Of a stretch of DNA of 64,000 bases, positions 60,661 to 64,000 are shown piece after piece. Where the stretch lies: contig NW_026252358.1 of NCBI RefSeq assembly GCF_025094135.1, positions 124,001-188,000 of the forward strand. The letters are read 5' to 3'. Below the pieces are notes generated by a model. That model saw only the letters and a list, made by a program, of their open reading frames with translations, was not told where the DNA came from and did no database searches. The stretch is from Mucor mucedo (lineage: Eukaryota; Mucoromycota; Mucoromycetes; Mucorales; Mucoraceae). The position numbers were made by a program, and so were the translations under genes. Position 1 is the first letter of the stretch. Each line of letters starts with the position of its first letter.

Positions 60661-61579
60661 GTGTCCTGTTGTCAAGAAGCCGCGTATACAAAAAACATTT
60701 ATCTGCCTCCAGTCATCCCTCCGTCGTAACACCAACCTCTAAAAAGTACATATAACGGAGTCTTTTTTTTTTTCCTTTTCTTTTTCCTTTTTCCTTTTTT
60801 CTTTTTTAATATCTATTTTTTATCTTTTTACCTCAATAAATCAGTTTTTTTTTAAAAAAAATTACTTTTATTCGTCTTGTTTCTCGTAACCATGTAACTG
60901 AATAAACGTCTGGGCTTACTTCTTTTGCAATTACACTCTGGTAAACTCATCATTCCATCTCTGAAGTCCCTCCCCTTACTTATCTCTCTTTAAATCAGCA
61001 TAGACAGGTGTATAAAGGCCGTGCTTGCAGTGTACTACGCCAGTGCTATAAGTAAGTGTTTTTCGTTTATGGCTTTTCCTTTCTCTAATTATCTCTTCAG
61101 ACTTACGCTTCCTGCTTTTACCGTTGTGGCGGCTACTCTGTTTAGAAAAGGAATTAGTACGTATCAATTTTGAGTCTTCTTATCATAAACTAACCTAATA
61201 TTCATTTAGAAAACTTTGGTTATCCCCCTTGTTTTTAGATTATACGTTGCTTCCTATACAGAATAATCAATGCCTTCATGTTATGCCATGTACCGTTTAC
61301 TTTTTAGCTCATTTAAGTAGTAATCCTTCTACATAGCAATTTGTCCTCAAGTATCAAAATATAAATAAATCTTACTTTCATTCTTTTAAATAAAATATAT
61401 AATCAACTTTTAAAACTGCAAACCAATTTTTTCAAACGAATGAATGTATTAAATGATTCAATATGTATAAACGAAAGTTTTTTATTTGGCTGAAGGCTGA
61501 AAGGGAGAGCTGATTTTAAAATATACACCCCCTTAATTATGCATTTAATCCGGTTTTTTTTTTTTTTTTTTTTTTTTTT
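60661..61579. other. Spacer between two module arrays
   Basis: Contains a long pyrimidine tract (60762-60812), T9A8 at 60847-60863, and a T26 run ending at 61579. A minus-strand 63-codon frame (60976-61167) is basic and ends TGVVHCKHGLYTPVYADLKR. It is unassigned; a transposon-protein relic is possible. Confidence 0.45.
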
Positions 61580-61701
61580 GGGTAAATGGGTTAACGCTTA
61601 CTATAAATTCGTCTAAACGAGTAAATGGGTAAATTTACCCAATTCGTTTTTTTTGAGTAAATGGGTAAACACTTACTAAAAATTCGTCCAAATGGACGAA
61701 T
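61580..61701. repeat. Second module array, two tandem copies plus palindromes
   Basis: Two ~45-bp copies of GTAAATGGGT-TAACrCTTACTA-AAATTCGTC (61580-61620 and 61655-61701). The same words occur in the 60.2-60.7 kb array. It includes the perfect palindrome GGGTAAATTTACCC (61627-61640) and the perfect inverted repeat ATTCGTCC/GGACGAAT with a 4-bp loop (61682-61701). Confidence 0.8.
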
Positions 61702-61733
61702 CAGGCGAAACATTATAGCCTTGGTGAGCGATA

Positions 61734-63365
61734 TTGATTGCATTACGAAAATGGAGATGTTTTATTGATGGTAAACAATATCAAGTATTTACTGATCATT
61801 TACCGTTAAAGTATTTCCGTTCTCAAAAGAAACCGGTGCCGAGGTTAATCAGATGGATGTCCGAAATTGAACTGTATAATCCTGACATACAATACAAGGC
61901 GGGTAAAGAAAACATCGTCCCTGATCTTCTATCTCGTCGTGATGGCCCTGACTGTGTTCCTGCTGCTCAATCAATTGAACCCAGGTATTTATATCAAATA
62001 AATGAGGCTTCTACATCAACAGCATTAAGCAAACCGGTGCGCACACTAAAGGATGATCCTGTACAAGACTGGCCACTTTTATATTACCGCGATGAACAAG
62101 ATTGGCCGGAACTTCTAAAACTAGAACTGAAACAACATCAAGACAAGTTTATCATTCGAGATCGCCATGTTTATAAAGTACACAAAAATTCCAGGGACAA
62201 TAGCATTACTGAACTGAAATTCATTCCGTTTGCTCAACGTGCTGATGGTGTAGATAGTTTTCATACAGCTTTTGGACACTTGAGTCAACACACGGTGTAC
62301 CAACAAATGAAGAACCGAGTTTGGTGGCCAGGTATGCAAGACGATATAACTGATTGGTTAAAATCATGTCCACAGTGCCAAATGTCGCAACGTGCTGAAA
62401 AGAATGTACACCACTCAGTAATGAAGCCGTTAGATGTACCTCCGGCATTTTCTAGATGGCATATTGATTTCATTGGAGAACTGCCAACCACCAAGAATAA
62501 CAATCGATGGATACTAGTGGCGGTTGATTATGCAACTAACTGGCCCATCATACGGGCGCTCAAAAATGCTACTGGGGATGAAATCGTTAAATTCATCTAT
62601 GAAGAGATCGTGCTCAAGTTTGGTAATCCTGTTGAAATTTTTAGTGATCGTGGGAAGAACCTTATGTCCAAGGTCCTCAAGCAATACATGAACAAGATTC
62701 GAGCAAAACATACATTTACGAGTGCTTATCATCCAAGGAGCAATTCTAAATGTGAAAGAGTCAATCAAATCATCAAGAGCATGTTGAAGAAGTATGTAAA
62801 TGGAGATGTACATAGCTGGGATGAATATATCGACACTGTTACTTTTGCTTGTCGAATTAGAAAACATACAACTACTGGTCATAGTCCATTCTTTTTAGTC
62901 TATGGGGTACATCCTAGAATTCCTGGTGACTTTCATCGACCACAAATGAACGAGTTTACTGAATACGATGCAAACCTAATTGCTGAGGATGCCTTACAAC
63001 GGATTCGTCATTTACGAGAGGTACGCTTCATGGCAGAAGAGAACATGAGGAACCAAGCGATCAAAGATAAAGACAAATGGGACAAAACTATCAAAGGAAA
63101 TACAACACAGTTATTTAAAATCGGTGATTATGTACTCTTGAGACACGAATCAAAAAAGGGACTGGAATACAATTGGATGGGACCGTACCAAGTTATCAAT
63201 ATCAATACGGACTACAATGTATATCAGATCAAAGAACTGGAAGGAAAACTTTACAACTCATGGGTACACACTGATCGGCTAAAACCGGTGGCTCTTACCA
63301 ACCAGAACATAAACAACAATCTATCAGCTAGTTGGTATATCCCTCGGACAGCAAGAGCCCAATAA
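61734..63365 (+). CDS. Ty3/gypsy pol fragment: RNase H end plus complete integrase
   Basis: 543 codons open, with an in-frame TGA just upstream, so there is no natural start. Residues ~1-70: C-terminal RNase H (YQVFTDHLPLKYF, KENIVPDLLSRR). Residues ~180-225: the integrase HHCC zinc module (FHTAFGHLSQHTVYQ ... CPQCQ). Residues ~240-400: the catalytic core with all three acids, in WHIDFIGELP, EIFSDRGKN and SKCERVNQIIKS. Residues ~460-530: the GPY/F-type C-terminal domain (KIGDYVLLRHESKKG, WMGPYQV, VHTDRLKPV). No chromodomain follows. The unbroken frame suggests a young insertion truncated recently. Confidence 0.92.
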   Translation: MIALRKWRCFIDGKQYQVFTDHLPLKYFRSQKKPVPRLIRWMSEIELYNPDIQYKAGKENIVPDLLSRRDGPDCVPAAQSIEPRYLYQINEASTSTALSKPVRTLKDDPVQDWPLLYYRDEQDWPELLKLELKQHQDKFIIRDRHVYKVHKNSRDNSITELKFIPFAQRADGVDSFHTAFGHLSQHTVYQQMKNRVWWPGMQDDITDWLKSCPQCQMSQRAEKNVHHSVMKPLDVPPAFSRWHIDFIGELPTTKNNNRWILVAVDYATNWPIIRALKNATGDEIVKFIYEEIVLKFGNPVEIFSDRGKNLMSKVLKQYMNKIRAKHTFTSAYHPRSNSKCERVNQIIKSMLKKYVNGDVHSWDEYIDTVTFACRIRKHTTTGHSPFFLVYGVHPRIPGDFHRPQMNEFTEYDANLIAEDALQRIRHLREVRFMAEENMRNQAIKDKDKWDKTIKGNTTQLFKIGDYVLLRHESKKGLEYNWMGPYQVININTDYNVYQIKELEGKLYNSWVHTDRLKPVALTNQNINNNLSASWYIPRTARAQ

Positions 63366-63406
63366 CCGTATCAATTTTTTTAACAAAATTTTTAGGGAGG
63401 GGATAT

Positions 63407-63537
63407 TGTCGTACTTATAATTCATATCACCTCCGATCACCTATAAAATAGAATTAATAATTCAATTAAATAAAGTCATCTTTTATCTACTCTACATTTA
63501 TTTTATATACTAAAATATTATAACAACTATCACGACA
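63407..63537 (+). repeat. Short 3' LTR of the Ty3/gypsy element
   Basis: Starts TGTCGT directly after the purine tract and ends ACGACA, a 6-bp inverted end of the TG...CA type. It contains a TATA box (TATAAAATA, 63442-63450) and AATAAA (63469-63474). A second TCACGACAAAA occurs 50 bp later (63580-63590), so an LTR end at 63587 is the alternative. Confidence 0.7.
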
Positions 63538-63598
63538 AAATCAGTGTGACACACACACACCAAAAGTCACACGACACTGTCACGACAAAAAATTAACC

Positions 63599-63603
63599 AA
63601 AAA
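63599..63603 (-). terminator. Pol III terminator of tRNA-Phe
   Basis: Five T on the minus strand, four bases after the last tRNA nucleotide. This is the usual RNA polymerase III stop signal. Confidence 0.75.
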
Positions 63604-63607
63604 GCTA

Positions 63608-63632
63608 TGCGGCTAAAGTGGATCGAACACCT

Positions 63633-63664
<32 letters not shown>

Positions 63665-63680
63665 GCTGAGCTATACCCGC
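63608..63680 (-). tRNA. tRNA-Phe (GAA)
   Basis: 73 nt, no intron. On the minus strand it starts GCGGGTA-TAGCTCAGCTGGGAGAGC (D arm, A box), then the anticodon stem-loop CAGACTGAAGATCTG with anticodon GAA, then the T arm with TTCGATC (B box), ending TAGCCGC plus discriminator A. The D, anticodon and T stems pair; the T stem uses a G-U. The acceptor stem has one mismatch, G5 opposite G68, where other fungal tRNA-Phe genes pair G-C. It may be a slightly degenerate extra copy. Confidence 0.9.
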
Positions 63681-64000
63681 AATCATGCTATCTCTGTTAG
63701 GCTAATAATAATTAAACAATATAAAACTTTCAAAAGTCACGTGACTAGCCGGACTGCTGTTTTATCCGAACCGAACCAAGAAATGCCGGTGGAGATCGAT
63801 TTACGGGTTAAGAAATCAAAAGCTCGAAAGAGAAGATTTGTACCCAATGTCAATCAGGCCACTAGAAAACGATCAAAGAAGTAACACCACTAAAATATAA
63901 ATATGACAATACTACTTCAGTAATTCGACAACCTGATTACTTGCATTATAATTAACGCTTATATGTGGTGTTTTGGATAATAAAAATTCAGACAGTAAAG
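63681..64000. other. Window end: tRNA 5' flank with an E-box palindrome and a short basic ORF
   Basis: AGTCACGTGACT at 63735-63746 is a perfect 12-bp palindrome with a CACGTG core, the bHLH (Cbf1/Pho4-type) site. An ATG at 63783 opens a 33-codon basic frame (VKKSKARKRRFVPNVNQATR) that stops at 63884. It may be a small exon, the start of a spliced gene or chance. No other feature seen. Confidence 0.4.

Larger units (their letters stand above)
61702..63537 (+). mobile_element. 5'-truncated Ty3/gypsy LTR retrotransposon with 3' LTR
   Basis: The element starts abruptly near 61702-61734 in the C-terminal part of RNase H. Gag, protease, reverse transcriptase and the 5' LTR are missing. The order RNase H then integrase places it in Ty3/gypsy. 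The integrase ORF is intact. A purine-rich tract (GGGAGGGGAT, 63395-63404) precedes the 3' LTR. It cannot move on its own. Confidence 0.88.

Overview
The window reads as nuclear DNA of an AT-rich early-diverging fungus, most likely Mucoromycota (Mucorales). The reasons are many short introns (about 50-100 nt, GT...AG), compact eukaryotic housekeeping genes, a class V myosin with a DIL tail, a Zn2Cys6 and a C2H2 regulator, and relics of Fanzor, Tc1/mariner and Ty3/gypsy elements. Nothing indicates a bacterial, plasmid or organellar origin.

Layout. 0-2.4 kb: decayed Fanzor (TnpB-like) gene and non-coding DNA. 2.4-4.1 kb: EFM7-type methyltransferase (+) convergent with a C2H2 zinc-finger regulator (-). 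4.1-11.8 kb: a 7.7-kb stretch with no convincing gene. 11.8-17.0 kb, minus strand: an unusual gene joining an RGS domain in frame to an AIF/FSP1-like FAD oxidoreductase and a Ser-rich tail, then TIM44. 17.9-18.4 kb: Tc1/mariner relic. 18.5-27.1 kb: Kre9/GPI-type surface protein (-), ESCRT-I VPS23/TSG101 (+), a 964-residue single-pass membrane protein (+) and a SnoaL-like 'pathogen-related' protein (-). 28.6-38.0 kb: class V myosin and a Zn2Cys6 transcription factor, both +. 38-44.3 kb: repeats, one copy of a TIR family and a decayed gene. 44.3-48.4 kb, minus: membrane UDP-glycosyltransferase and ADE8 (GAR transformylase). 51.3-57.6 kb: MOT1/BTAF1 (+). 57.6-64 kb: repeat-rich tail with an inverted-repeat transposable element, palindromic minisatellite modules, a 5'-truncated Ty3/gypsy element with its 3' LTR, and tRNA-Phe.

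The genes are not an operon or a pathway cluster. They are mostly single-copy housekeeping functions: transcription (MOT1), mitochondrial import (TIM44), endosomal sorting (VPS23), actin transport (myosin V) and purine synthesis (ADE8). Mobile-element debris separates them. Exon models were built by hand from splice consensus, frame continuity and family alignment from memory; where phases were checked they close exactly. The most unusual finding is the RGS-oxidoreductase fusion. The most unusual DNA is the 58.5-61.7 kb block of nested inverted repeats and hairpin-forming modules.
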